From an uncultured Desulfarculaceae bacterium (GTDB lineage: Bacteria > Desulfobacterota > Desulfarculia > Desulfarculales > Desulfarculaceae): a stretch of 29,599 bases of DNA. The stretch lies in the NCBI GenBank assembly GCA_937908275.1, contig CALERA010000434.1:1-29599 (forward strand), given 5' to 3'. The position numbers and the translations under genes were made by a program. This document shows, one piece after another, positions 1 to 8,865 of this stretch; the stretch's first letter is position 1; every line of letters starts with the position of its first letter. The notes beneath the pieces were generated by a model. The model had not been told where the DNA came from. It searched no databases and saw only the letters and a list, made by a program, of their open reading frames with translations.

Positions 1-1694
<1,694 letters not shown>

Positions 1695-1719
1695 GATCCC
1701 TAATTTTCCCCCAAGACCC

Positions 1720-1760
1720 CCAAAAAGCAACTCCCGACGGGCTCAATCGCACGTCGGGAG
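1720..1760 (-). terminator. Rho-independent terminator of the M23 peptidase gene
   Basis: A perfect 9-bp inverted repeat (CTCCCGACG at 1731-1739, CGTCGGGAG at 1752-1760) encloses a 12-nt loop. On the minus strand it is followed by TTGCTTTTTG. It begins 24 bases after the stop codon of the M23 gene and separates that gene from secA. Confidence 0.75.
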
Positions 1761-1783
1761 GCGGCGCTACAGGGGCGCCGTGC

Positions 1784-2692
1784 TCAATTCATCAAATAAT
1801 GCCGCGGGTTGGCCGGCACGCCCGCCACCAAAACTTCATAGTGCAGGTGGGTTCCGGTGGAGCGGCCACTGTTGCCCACGGTGGCGATGATCTGGCCGCG
1901 CTTGACCTTCTGCCCCACCTTGACCCGGAAGGAGTTGAGGTGGCCATAGCGGGTGACCAGGCCGTAGCCGTGGTTGAGGACCAACATGCGGCCGTAGGCG
2001 CCTTCCATGTCGGCGAAGGTGACGATGCCCTCGGCCGGGGCGGCGATGGGGGTGCCCAGGCGGGTGGAGATGTCCAGGCCGGCGTGGAACTGACGCTGGC
2101 CGGTGAAGGGGCTGGTGCGGTAGCCGAAGCCGCTGGTCACCCAGCCGCGCACCGGCCAGATGGAGGGCGTGGCGGCCAGGATGGAGCGGCGTTCGTTCAG
2201 GAACTTGGCCAGCTCCTGCTGCAGGGCCAACTGGGCCTCGCTCTCGGCGGCCAGTTGGTCCATCTCGCGCTGGAGGTTGCCGATCTCGCGCTCGCGCTTG
2301 GTGCTGACCAGACGCACGCCCTGGCCGGTGATGGCCCCCTCGGGACCACCCAGGCCCAGGAGGGCCTCGCCCTTGCCCTGGCCGCTGAGGTTGGCCATGG
2401 CCTTGAGCCGTTGGTTGAACTCCGTGACCTTGGTCACCTGCTCCTTGAGGTTGGCCAGGCCCCGGGCGAAGGCGTTGAACTGGGCCTCCTGGCGCTGGTT
2501 CTGGCTTTGCAGGGTTTGCAGGTTGGGCAGGTCGGATTTCAGGGTGCGGTACTGATAGAACCAATAACCCGCCATGCCGGCCGAGGCCAGGAGGGCCACC
2601 AGCAGCAGGGGCAGGATCAGGCCATGGAAAGAAAAGCGTTTGACGCTGTGGGTGCCTTCGGGAACAACGAGAATGGTGAACTTTCTCAGCAC
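1784..2692 (-). CDS. M23 family metallopeptidase, membrane-anchored, with coiled coil
   Basis: Probable LytM/M23 zinc endopeptidase acting on peptidoglycan cross-bridges from the periplasmic side. With the GTG start at 2692 the protein has 302 residues. Residues 1-24 are a basic segment beginning VLRKFTILVVPEG, followed by one transmembrane helix (about 25-46), a long heptad-like coiled coil (about 61-171) and a C-terminal M23 domain. The zinc ligands are seen as HAGLD (His203, Asp207) and HLH (282-284), with a further conserved His at 251, so the enzyme looks catalytically competent. A longer frame opens at 2779. The GTG is preferred because AAGG sits 6 bases upstream, the family usually begins with a K/R-K-x-T-x-x-x-x-PEG motif, and a promoter candidate lies upstream. 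The gene stands alone between its own promoter and terminator. Confidence 0.9.
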   Translation of the reverse strand: MLRKFTILVVPEGTHSVKRFSFHGLILPLLLVALLASAGMAGYWFYQYRTLKSDLPNLQTLQSQNQRQEAQFNAFARGLANLKEQVTKVTEFNQRLKAMANLSGQGKGEALLGLGGPEGAITGQGVRLVSTKREREIGNLQREMDQLAAESEAQLALQQELAKFLNERRSILAATPSIWPVRGWVTSGFGYRTSPFTGQRQFHAGLDISTRLGTPIAAPAEGIVTFADMEGAYGRMLVLNHGYGLVTRYGHLNSFRVKVGQKVKRGQIIATVGNSGRSTGTHLHYEVLVAGVPANPRHYLMN

Positions 2693-2769
2693 GATAGACC
2701 TTATCTCCCAAGGGCCGCGGGCGGTTGCGCCGGAAAGGACAGGCGGCACTGGTCCAACGAAGTAAAGCA

Positions 2770-2799
2770 GGAATACCACAAGCTGGCAAGCCTAGTCAA
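2770..2799 (-). promoter_or_regulatory. Candidate sigma-70 promoter for the M23 peptidase gene
   Basis: On the minus strand TTGACT (2799-2794) and TATTCC (2775-2770) are separated by 18 bases. Transcription would start near 2763, giving a 5' leader of about 70 bases before the GTG at 2692. The -35 is near consensus and the -10 is weak. Confidence 0.4.
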
Positions 2800-2917
2800 C
2801 CTGAAAGCGTTCCGGAAGGGCGAGCGCCCAATCCAGGATTTGCCTAGTGAAACATAGGTCATGGCGCGTGGGCCGCACGGGGCGCGGCGGCGCGAGGGAT
2901 TCCTGGCCGGGCGGGCC

Positions 2918-4252
2918 TCAGCCACTGATGGAAAGCCCCGCCACCAGCAGGGACGGAGCCCCGGTGCGGCCGAAAAAGCGCAGGTCCCCGCCCACCCGGC
3001 GCACCGCCGCGAACAGGTCCACCACCTGGCCGGCCAGGGCGATGGACTTGACCGGGCGCACCCGGCGGCCGTTTTCCACCAGGTGGCCGGCCGCGCCAAA
3101 GGAGAACTGGCCGCTGACCGGGTCGGCGGTGTGCCCGCCCAGGACCTCGCTGATGACCAGGCCCCGGCCCATTTCGGCCAACAGCTCGTCGTGACTGCCT
3201 TTTCCCGGAGAGAGGTGCAGGTTGGTGAAGCCCACCCCGGGCGGGGCCTTGAGGTCGGCGCGCACCGCGTTGCCGGTGCTGGCCTGGCCGGCCCGGGCCC
3301 CCCAGCGGCGGTCGTAGACCAGGCCGCGCACCACGCCGGCATCCACCAGGACCCGGCGGCCCTGGGGGCTGCCCTCGTCGTCAAAGGCGGCGCTGCCCAG
3401 GCCCCGGGGCAGCAGGCCATCATCCACGATGGTCAGCAAGGGCGAGATCACCTGCTGTCCCAGGCGGCCGGCCAGGAGCGAGCGTCCCTTGGCCGCGTTG
3501 TCGGCCAGGAGCGAGTGGCTGAGAAGACTGAGGAAATCCGCCGCCACGTCCGGGGTGAGGACCACGTCGTAACGGCCGTCGGGCACCGGTCCGGCCCCCA
3601 GGCGGCTGGCGGCCTTCTCCCCGGCCTCGCGTCCCACCGCCGCCGGGTCCAGGTCGGCCAGGAAACGGCGGCTGTCGCTCTCCCAGGCCTCCTCGCTCTG
3701 GCCGTCGGCGCTGGCCAGGGCGTTGGCCGAGGCCCAGACCAGGCTGCTCTCCTGGCGCAGGTCCAGGCCCAGGGAGTTGCGCAGCACGGTCAGGCCCTGG
3801 CGCTGGCCGAACTCGGCCGGGTGCACGTGGTGCACCCGGGGATCGGCGGCCCGGGCGGCCTCGGCCACGGCCCGGGCCCGCTCGACCTTGGCCTCCAGGG
3901 GATCGTCGGCCAGGGCCGGGTCCAGGACCTCGGGCGGGGTCGGCAGCGCCGCCGGGGGGGCGAAGGCATATTCCGGCTCCGGGTCCGAGGCCGCGGCCGA
4001 GGCCAGGGCCTCGTCCACCATCAGGGCCAGACCCTCCTGGCCGCCGCCCAGGGCGAAGCTGAAGCCCAGGCGCTGGTCCTTAATGACCCGCAGGGCCAGG
4101 CCCAGGGTGTCGCTGCGCGAGAACTGGTCCACCTCGCGGCCGCGCACCGACAGGCTCAGACCCTGGCTGAAGCTGCCCAACAGCTCCCAGCGCTCCACCC
4201 CGCGGGCCGCCAACAGGGCCTGGGCGCTCTCCATCTGCTGGTTGAGGTCCAT
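2918..4252 (-). CDS. pmbA: PmbA/TldE family, metalloprotease-complex subunit
   Basis: TldE (PmbA) is the partner of the metalloprotease TldD; in E. coli the pair cleaves small peptides such as microcin B17 precursor and CcdA. The 444-residue length is normal. The N-terminus (MDLNQQMESAQALLAARGV, then WELLGSFSQGLSLSVRG) and the C-terminal block (GGHTADPVSGQFSFGAAGH ... PSLLVAGLSISG) are typical. No HEXXH is present, as expected for TldE, since the zinc site belongs to TldD. No tldD lies in this window. The ATG at 4252 is chosen over the in-frame ATG at 4267 because GGGAG lies at a good distance before it. The upstream acetyltransferase stops at 4255, only two bases from this start, so the two are probably translationally coupled. 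Confidence 0.92.
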   Translation of the reverse strand: MDLNQQMESAQALLAARGVERWELLGSFSQGLSLSVRGREVDQFSRSDTLGLALRVIKDQRLGFSFALGGGQEGLALMVDEALASAAASDPEPEYAFAPPAALPTPPEVLDPALADDPLEAKVERARAVAEAARAADPRVHHVHPAEFGQRQGLTVLRNSLGLDLRQESSLVWASANALASADGQSEEAWESDSRRFLADLDPAAVGREAGEKAASRLGAGPVPDGRYDVVLTPDVAADFLSLLSHSLLADNAAKGRSLLAGRLGQQVISPLLTIVDDGLLPRGLGSAAFDDEGSPQGRRVLVDAGVVRGLVYDRRWGARAGQASTGNAVRADLKAPPGVGFTNLHLSPGKGSHDELLAEMGRGLVISEVLGGHTADPVSGQFSFGAAGHLVENGRRVRPVKSIALAGQVVDLFAAVRRVGGDLRFFGRTGAPSLLVAGLSISG

Positions 4253-4254
4253 GG

Positions 4255-4707
4255 CTATTGCTCCCATAGCACGGCCGTCTCGTCGCAATCCGGGAACTTG
4301 ACGCACTTGACGCAATCGGCCCAGATCTTGTTGGGCAGCCGGCTTTTCTCCACCACCCGGAAGCCCAGGTGGGTGAAAAAGTCCACGCGGTAGGTGAGGG
4401 CGAAAATCTTGTTGAAGCCCAGGGTCACGGCCTCGGACATGCAGGTCTCGGCCAGCTTGATGCCCCAGCCCTGGCGGCGGTGCTCGGGCAGCACGGCCAG
4501 GCTGCGGATCTCGCAGAGGTCTTCCCAGCACAGGTGCAGGGCGCAGACCCCCACCCGCTCTCCCTGGTCGTCCTCGGCGATGACGAAGTCGCGCAGGAAC
4601 TCGTAGATCTCGGTGAGAGGGCGGGCCAGGAGCACGCCCTGCCCGCCGTATTGGGAGAGCAGGGAGTGAATGAAGCGCACGTCCTGCTGACGGGCCCGGC
4701 GAATCAT
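4255..4707 (-). CDS. argA: GNAT acetyltransferase, probable short-form N-acetylglutamate synthase
   Basis: 150-residue GNAT protein starting MIRRARQQDVRFIHSLLSQYG. The acetyl-CoA pyrophosphate loop is visible as EHRRQGWGIKL. The segments CALHLCWEDLCEIRSLAV and IWADCVKCVKFPDCDETAV match the stand-alone N-acetylglutamate synthases of deltaproteobacteria and actinobacteria, which make N-acetylglutamate, the first step of arginine synthesis. That substrate assignment comes from family resemblance; the GNAT fold itself is clear. The start at 4707 is set by GGAGGTG five to six bases upstream. The longer frame from 4740 would begin at about the predicted transcription start. Cysteines near the C-terminus (CVKC, then PDC) are typical of this subgroup. 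It is co-transcribed with pmbA two bases downstream. Confidence 0.82.
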   Translation of the reverse strand: MIRRARQQDVRFIHSLLSQYGGQGVLLARPLTEIYEFLRDFVIAEDDQGERVGVCALHLCWEDLCEIRSLAVLPEHRRQGWGIKLAETCMSEAVTLGFNKIFALTYRVDFFTHLGFRVVEKSRLPNKIWADCVKCVKFPDCDETAVLWEQ

Positions 4708-4740
4708 GGCGCACCTCCAGCCCAACCGGTTCAGGGCCAT

Positions 4741-4769
4741 ATTCTACCGTCCGGTCGCGGGGATGTCGC
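4741..4769 (-). promoter_or_regulatory. Candidate sigma-70 promoter for argA-like/pmbA
   Basis: On the minus strand GCGACA (4769-4764), a 17-base spacer and TAGAAT (4746-4741; five of six consensus bases). Predicted transcription starts near 4734, giving a leader of about 27 bases before the ATG at 4707 and excluding the ATG at 4740 as start. Confidence 0.5.
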
Positions 4770-4816
4770 GCGAAAAGCCCTGCGCCGCCCCGGGGGGCGC
4801 GCCGATCCCTGCGCCC

Positions 4817-4856
4817 CAAAAGACCGCCGCCCACCCCGGATTAGGGGTGGGCGGCG
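4817..4856 (-). terminator. Rho-independent terminator of the PEP-CTERM protein gene
   Basis: A perfect 13-bp inverted repeat (4825-4837 with 4844-4856) has a 6-base loop and is followed on the minus strand by GTCTTTTGG. It lies about 25 bases after the stop codon at 4882 and just upstream of the next promoter. Confidence 0.8.
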
Positions 4857-4881
4857 AGGGAGCGCGAAAGGGCGTCGGGGC

Positions 4882-5886
4882 CTAGGCGGCGACCGCCACC
4901 AGGCCGCGCCGCCGGCGGTTCCAGCCCAGCAGGGCGGCCAGGCCGCTGCCCAACAGCAGCAGGCTGCCCGGCTCGGGGGTGGCCGCCGTGGGCGGGTTGC
5001 CACCGCCGCCGCCACCGGGGTTATAGGGGTCGTAGAGGTTCAGGTTCTGCTGCAGGGACCCGGTCATCGACTTGGCGATGAGCTGGCCCTGGATCACGCC
5101 CTCGGCCCGGATGATGTCGGCCATGGGGGCCAGGATGCTGCCCTCCACGCTGATGCCGTAAATCTGCAGCGTCTCGGCCTCGTAGAAGTTGAACAGCACC
5201 CGGTCCGACATGCTGGCCAGGACCTGCTGCCCGCCGGTCATGGTGACGTTCTTGCCCATGATGTTCAGCAGGATATGGGCGTCGCTGGGGATGCTGGCCA
5301 GGGCGTTCCACCAGGTGGCGCTGCTCAGCAGGGCGCCGTCCACGTAGAAGACCTGGAGGTCGCTGGTGCCGTCGCCGGTCAGGAACATGCCGCCCCACTG
5401 GGAGGTGGCGGTGCCGGTGGCGGCCAGGGTGGCCAGGCTGGTGGAAAGATTGCGCAAATACTGGCCGGCCGCCGTGAAGTCGATGGGCAGGCTGGCCCCC
5501 ATGTTGGCGGTCAGGGTCTGGCCGTTGTTGCGCAGGCCCCAGTACACGCCCTGGTCGATGGTGGAGCTGCCGCCCACGGCCACGTTGCCGTAGTAGACCC
5601 GGCCGCCCTGGTAGTTGAGGTTGCCGCCCACCACCAGGGTGTTGCCGGTGGTGTTGGAGGGCAACTGGTCGCCCACCGAATAGTGCTGCAGGGTGGCGTT
5701 GCCGCCCACCGCCAGCTTGCCCTGGGTGTCGGAGGAGCCGCTGAAGTTGCCCAGGATGAAGGTGTTGTACTCGGCCGCCACGCCGAAATCGATGCTGACG
5801 GCGCTGGCCGGAGTGGCCCCCAGGGCGAGCCCGATCAGGCCAATGCCTATTAATATGCTGAATGTATTAACCAAGCGCCGCAACAT
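4882..5886 (-). CDS. PEP-CTERM sorted 'choice-of-anchor A' surface protein
   Basis: 334-residue secreted protein. Residues 1-29 form a Sec signal peptide (basic start, hydrophobic core, ASA cleavage region). The body has repeated GG-N/G-rich beta segments (GKLAVGGNATL, TLVVGGNLNYQGG, GNVAVGGSSTI) characteristic of the choice-of-anchor A domain. After a Gly-rich linker (PGGGGGGNPP) comes a complete PEP-CTERM tripartite signal: TPEPGS, the hydrophobic LLLLGSGLAALLGW, and NRRRR. Such proteins are processed by an exosortase and usually accompany exopolysaccharide production; no exosortase gene is in the window. Start at 5886 is supported by the signal peptide and by GGCGGTGAG upstream. The gene stands alone with its own promoter and terminator. 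Ligand or partner is unknown. Confidence 0.9.
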   Translation of the reverse strand: MLRRLVNTFSILIGIGLIGLALGATPASAVSIDFGVAAEYNTFILGNFSGSSDTQGKLAVGGNATLQHYSVGDQLPSNTTGNTLVVGGNLNYQGGRVYYGNVAVGGSSTIDQGVYWGLRNNGQTLTANMGASLPIDFTAAGQYLRNLSTSLATLAATGTATSQWGGMFLTGDGTSDLQVFYVDGALLSSATWWNALASIPSDAHILLNIMGKNVTMTGGQQVLASMSDRVLFNFYEAETLQIYGISVEGSILAPMADIIRAEGVIQGQLIAKSMTGSLQQNLNLYDPYNPGGGGGGNPPTAATPEPGSLLLLGSGLAALLGWNRRRRGLVAVAA

Positions 5887-6016
5887 GTCTCACCGCCTTG
5901 TCGCAGGTTGTCATCTGTGACTAAGGTAACCATTCCCGCGCGAATCACAATAGCCTTAATGTCCCCGGTGATTACAAATCCGGCGCATTGGGCAGGCTGC
6001 GACCCACTCTGAAAAT

Positions 6017-6044
6017 ATTATTGCACAGGAATGGATTTTGCCAA
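6017..6044 (-). promoter_or_regulatory. Candidate promoter for the PEP-CTERM protein gene
   Basis: On the minus strand TTGGCA (6044-6039), a 16-base spacer and AATAAT (6022-6017), each five of six consensus bases, in an AT-rich island. The implied leader is about 125 bases. Some PEP-CTERM genes use sigma-54 promoters; I see no TGGC-N8-GC core here. Confidence 0.45.
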
Positions 6045-6054
6045 GCAACAGTTT

Positions 6055-6879
6055 TCAGTCGCGGGTCACATAGGCGGCTAATAACAGTTGCATGCGGATG
6101 CGGGCCGCCGCGCCCTGGGCGGCGTCCAGGTCCTGGAAGGGACCCACCCGCACCCGGTAGCGGGTGCCCACGCCCTCCACCGCGGCGCTGACCAGGTAGG
6201 CCGGATGGCCGGCCGCCTTGAGCTGACCCAGCAGCTCGCGGGCCGGCTCCTCGTCCTTGAAACTGGCCACCTGGACCGTGAACCGTCCCTTGGCCGCCGG
6301 GGCGGCGCTGGCCGGGGGCGCGGTTGCGGCCGGGGGCGCGGGGCTGCCCGGTCGGGCGTGGTTGGCGTTGGCCGCGGCCGCGGGCGGCGCGCTGGGCGTC
6401 GGCTTGGGCGGCGGCACCCAACCGGGCGGGGGCACGTAGGGCTGGGGCACGAAACGCTGGGACGGATTGGTGGTGGTGGTGGACGAAACCGGGGCCTTGG
6501 CCGCCAGGGTGGTGGCGGTGGAGGCCGTGGTCGCGGTGGAGGCGGTCGTGGCGGTGGAGACGGTGCTGCTGACCGTGGTCGGGACGCTGCCGGGGGTGGC
6601 GGAGCCCTCGGCCTTGCGCTCCACCTCGCGGTAGAAGGTCAGGTCCCGGGGTTGGGGCTGCTCGGGCGGGGGCGGGGGCTCCTCCCGCACCAGCAGGCCC
6701 AGGCCCGGCACCGCGTGGCTGGCGTCCTTGATCGCCGCCAACTGCTCCGGGGTGGCCAGGGAGCCCTGGCCCACCAGCAGGCCCAGGACAAAGGCCCAGG
6801 CCATCATGAACAGAGTGAGCACACCCCAGGCCGCCAGGCGCCAGTTCGCTCCTCTCCGGCTGGGGTCGCCGTAGCCCAC
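6055..6879 (-). CDS. SPOR-domain membrane protein
   Basis: 274 residues: a short cytoplasmic N-terminus, one transmembrane helix (about 15-37), a long low-complexity periplasmic linker rich in Pro, Ala, Thr and Ser (about 65-195), and a C-terminal SPOR domain (about 197-272, beginning RFTVQVASFKDEEPARELL and ending with YRVRVGPFQDLDAAQ). SPOR domains bind denuded glycan strands at the division septum, as in FtsN or DedD, so a role in cell division or septal wall binding is likely. The start is GTG at 6879, two bases after the argS stop codon, with GGAGG inside the end of argS, which implies coupling. The linker contains a threefold hexapeptide repeat, described separately. Confidence 0.88.
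   Translation of the reverse strand: MGYGDPSRRGANWRLAAWGVLTLFMMAWAFVLGLLVGQGSLATPEQLAAIKDASHAVPGLGLLVREEPPPPPEQPQPRDLTFYREVERKAEGSATPGSVPTTVSSTVSTATTASTATTASTATTLAAKAPVSSTTTTNPSQRFVPQPYVPPPGWVPPPKPTPSAPPAAAANANHARPGSPAPPAATAPPASAAPAAKGRFTVQVASFKDEEPARELLGQLKAAGHPAYLVSAAVEGVGTRYRVRVGPFQDLDAAQGAAARIRMQLLLAAYVTRD
6508..6561 (-). repeat. Three 18-bp tandem units encoding (A/V)STATT
   Basis: Within the SPOR-protein linker, residues 107-124 read VSTATT, ASTATT, ASTATT. The underlying DNA is three imperfect 18-bp copies. A repeat like this can change copy number by slippage without shifting the frame. Confidence 0.75.
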
Positions 6880-6881
6880 CC

Positions 6882-8549
6882 TTACATGGCCTCCGGGGCC
6901 GAGACGCCCAACAGGGCCAGGCCGCCGGCCAGGACCTGGCCCACGGCCTGGATCAGCACCAGGCGGGCCGCGGCCAGGGCCGGCTCGTCCACCAGCACCC
7001 GATGGGCGTTGTAATAGCTGTGGAAGGCCCCGGCCAACTCGTGCAGGTAGTAGGTGACCCGGTGGGGCTCCAGGTTGCGGGCGGCGGCCTCGGCCAGGGC
7101 CGGGAACTCGGCCAGGCGGCGGGCCAGGTCCACCTCCTCCTCCAGGGCCAGGCGCTCCAGCTCCACCCCGGCCGGATCGGGCAGGGCCACGCCCTCCTGC
7201 TCGGCCTTGCGCAGCACGCTCTTGACCCGGGTGTGGGCGTACTGCACGTAAAACACGGGGTTATCCATGGACTTGGACTTGGCCACCTCCAGGTCGAAGT
7301 CCAGTTGGGCCTCGTAGCGGCGGGTGAGGAACAGGAAGCGGGCGCTGTCCGCGCCGACCTCCTCCACCACCTCGGCCAGGGTCACGAACTCCCCGGCCCG
7401 GGTGCTCATGGCCACCGGCTCGCCATTGCGCAGCAGGTTGACCATCTGCACCAGGACCATGTTCAGGTCCTCGGCCGGGCGGTCCAGGCCGGCCACGGCG
7501 GCCTTGAGCCGGGGCACGTAGCCGTGATGATCCGCACCCCAGATGTCGATCAGGCGGTTGTAGCCGCGCTGGAACTTGTCCAGGTGATAGGCGATGTCGC
7601 TGGCGAAATAGGTCAGCTCGCCGTTGCTGCGGCGCACCACCCGGTCCTTCTCGTCGCCAAAGGCGGTGGCCTTGAACCACAGCGCGCCCTCGGCCTCGTA
7701 GAGGAAGCCGCGCTGGCGCAGCTGGTCGAAGGCCGCCTCCACCGCGCCGCGCTCCAGCAGCGAGCGTTCGCTGTAATAGCTGTCGATGACCACCCCGAAG
7801 GCGGCCAGGTCATCCTGGATGCCTCGCAGGATCTTGGCCCCGGCCCAGGCCGAGGCCGTGGCCACCGCCTGGTCCCAGGGTTGTTGCAGGATGTCGACGT
7901 GTTCCGGCAGGGCCAGGAACTCGGCCGCCAGGTCCTTCATGTACTCGCCGCGATAGTGGTTGTCCGGAAAGGGCTCGGTGGAGCCCCTGAGCTCCCGGGC
8001 GCGATAAAGCAGCGAGCGGCCCAGGGTGGCCATCTGGTTGCCGGCGTCGTTGATGTAGTATTCAGTGAGCACCTCGCAGCCGCCGAAGCGCAGCATGCGT
8101 CCCAAAACGTCGCCCAGGGCCGCTCCCCGGCCGTGGCCCACGTGCAGCGGTCCGGTGGGGTTGGCCGAGACGTATTCCACCATGACCTTCTGGCCCTGGC
8201 CCCAGGTCCCGCGCCCGAACTGGTCGCCCTGGGCCAGGATTTCGGGCAGGATCGCCAGCCAGGCGGTGGGCTTCAGGAAGAAGTTGATGAAGCCCGGCCC
8301 GGCCAGCTCTGCCTTTTGCAGGATGCCGCCGGCGTCGCCCAGGTGGCGCAGGATGATCTCGGCCAGGGCCCGGGGATTCATGCGGCAGGGCTTGGCCAGG
8401 GTCAGGGCCAGGTTGGTGGCCAGGTCGCCGTGCTCGGCCTGGCGCGGGCGCTCCAGGCCGGGCAGGGGGCAGTCCACCGCCGACACCTCGCCGGCGGCCT
8501 GGGCGGCCGCGAGGGCCTGGGCCAGTCTTTGCTGCAACAGTTCTTTCAT
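6882..8549 (-). CDS. argS: Arginyl-tRNA synthetase
   Basis: Class Ia synthetase that charges tRNA-Arg. 555 residues from the ATG at 8549. The HIGH motif reads HVGHGRG within SANPTGPLHVGHGRGAALGD. The KMSKS loop has the degenerate form MSTRAGEF that is normal for ArgS. The C-terminal anticodon-binding helical domain (YYLHELAGAFHSYYN...) is complete. An in-frame TTG at 8561 would add four residues. The ATG at 8549 is preferred because it overlaps the stop codon of the upstream small gene as ATGA and matches the family start MKELLQQRLAQAL. The SPOR gene follows after two bases. The window also holds a tRNA-Arg(TCT) at 11319, a possible substrate, though not in the same operon. Confidence 0.97.
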   Translation of the reverse strand: MKELLQQRLAQALAAAQAAGEVSAVDCPLPGLERPRQAEHGDLATNLALTLAKPCRMNPRALAEIILRHLGDAGGILQKAELAGPGFINFFLKPTAWLAILPEILAQGDQFGRGTWGQGQKVMVEYVSANPTGPLHVGHGRGAALGDVLGRMLRFGGCEVLTEYYINDAGNQMATLGRSLLYRARELRGSTEPFPDNHYRGEYMKDLAAEFLALPEHVDILQQPWDQAVATASAWAGAKILRGIQDDLAAFGVVIDSYYSERSLLERGAVEAAFDQLRQRGFLYEAEGALWFKATAFGDEKDRVVRRSNGELTYFASDIAYHLDKFQRGYNRLIDIWGADHHGYVPRLKAAVAGLDRPAEDLNMVLVQMVNLLRNGEPVAMSTRAGEFVTLAEVVEEVGADSARFLFLTRRYEAQLDFDLEVAKSKSMDNPVFYVQYAHTRVKSVLRKAEQEGVALPDPAGVELERLALEEEVDLARRLAEFPALAEAAARNLEPHRVTYYLHELAGAFHSYYNAHRVLVDEPALAAARLVLIQAVGQVLAGGLALLGVSAPEAM

Positions 8550-8719
8550 TGGGTTCGGCAATCCTCTTTGGCCAGCGCGGCGTCACGGGTGAAGTCGGCG
8601 CACTTGACGACACCACCCTGCTCGTAGGAGTATTTCTTGCGGCACTCCAGCCGCCAGGCGCAGACCGAACAGATGGTCGGTTGATCCGCGCTGACCGGGG
8701 GCTTGGGTTCGGCGGCCAT
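8546..8719 (-). CDS. Small cysteine-motif protein upstream of argS
   Basis: 57-residue soluble protein starting MAAEPKPPV. It has a compact cysteine region: CSVCAWRLEC (three Cys in a CxxC-x5-C pattern), then KYSYEQGGVVKCADFTRD, and a final Cys near the end. It resembles short uncharacterised deltaproteobacterial proteins with the CxxCxWR...C pattern that I recall but cannot verify here. The cysteines suggest zinc or Fe-S binding. The start at 8719 is set by GGAG five bases upstream. The stop codon overlaps the argS start (ATGA), so the two are translationally coupled. Function unknown. Confidence 0.7.
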   Translation of the reverse strand: MAAEPKPPVSADQPTICSVCAWRLECRKKYSYEQGGVVKCADFTRDAALAKEDCRTQ

Positions 8720-8754
8720 TTCAGCTCCAGCTTGGGGGTTGAAAAAGCTGACCA

Positions 8755-8783
8755 AAACTACAACGGCCCCGCTCGGGGGTCAA
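8755..8783 (-). promoter_or_regulatory. Candidate promoter for the small gene-argS-SPOR operon
   Basis: On the minus strand TTGACC (8783-8778), a 17-base spacer and TAGTTT (8760-8755). The leader before the ATG at 8719 would be about 29 bases. It lies in the divergent interval shared with the plus-strand kinase gene. Confidence 0.45.
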
Positions 8784-8865
8784 GCCATGAGCGGCAGGGA
8801 GCTTTTTCTTCCCCGCCGCCCCACCCGGCGCGCCGGGCGAAACCAATGCCTCCCAGGGAGAACCA

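Noticed and set aside
2861..4393. Plus-strand 510-residue open frame opposite pmbA
   Set aside because: Same pattern of antisense shadow; PmbA/TldE motifs on the minus strand explain the region.
5887..6054. Sigma-54 promoter upstream of the PEP-CTERM gene
   Set aside because: Searched for TGGC-N8-GC; only TTGGCAAAATCC is seen and the second element is missing. A sigma-70-like pair fits better.
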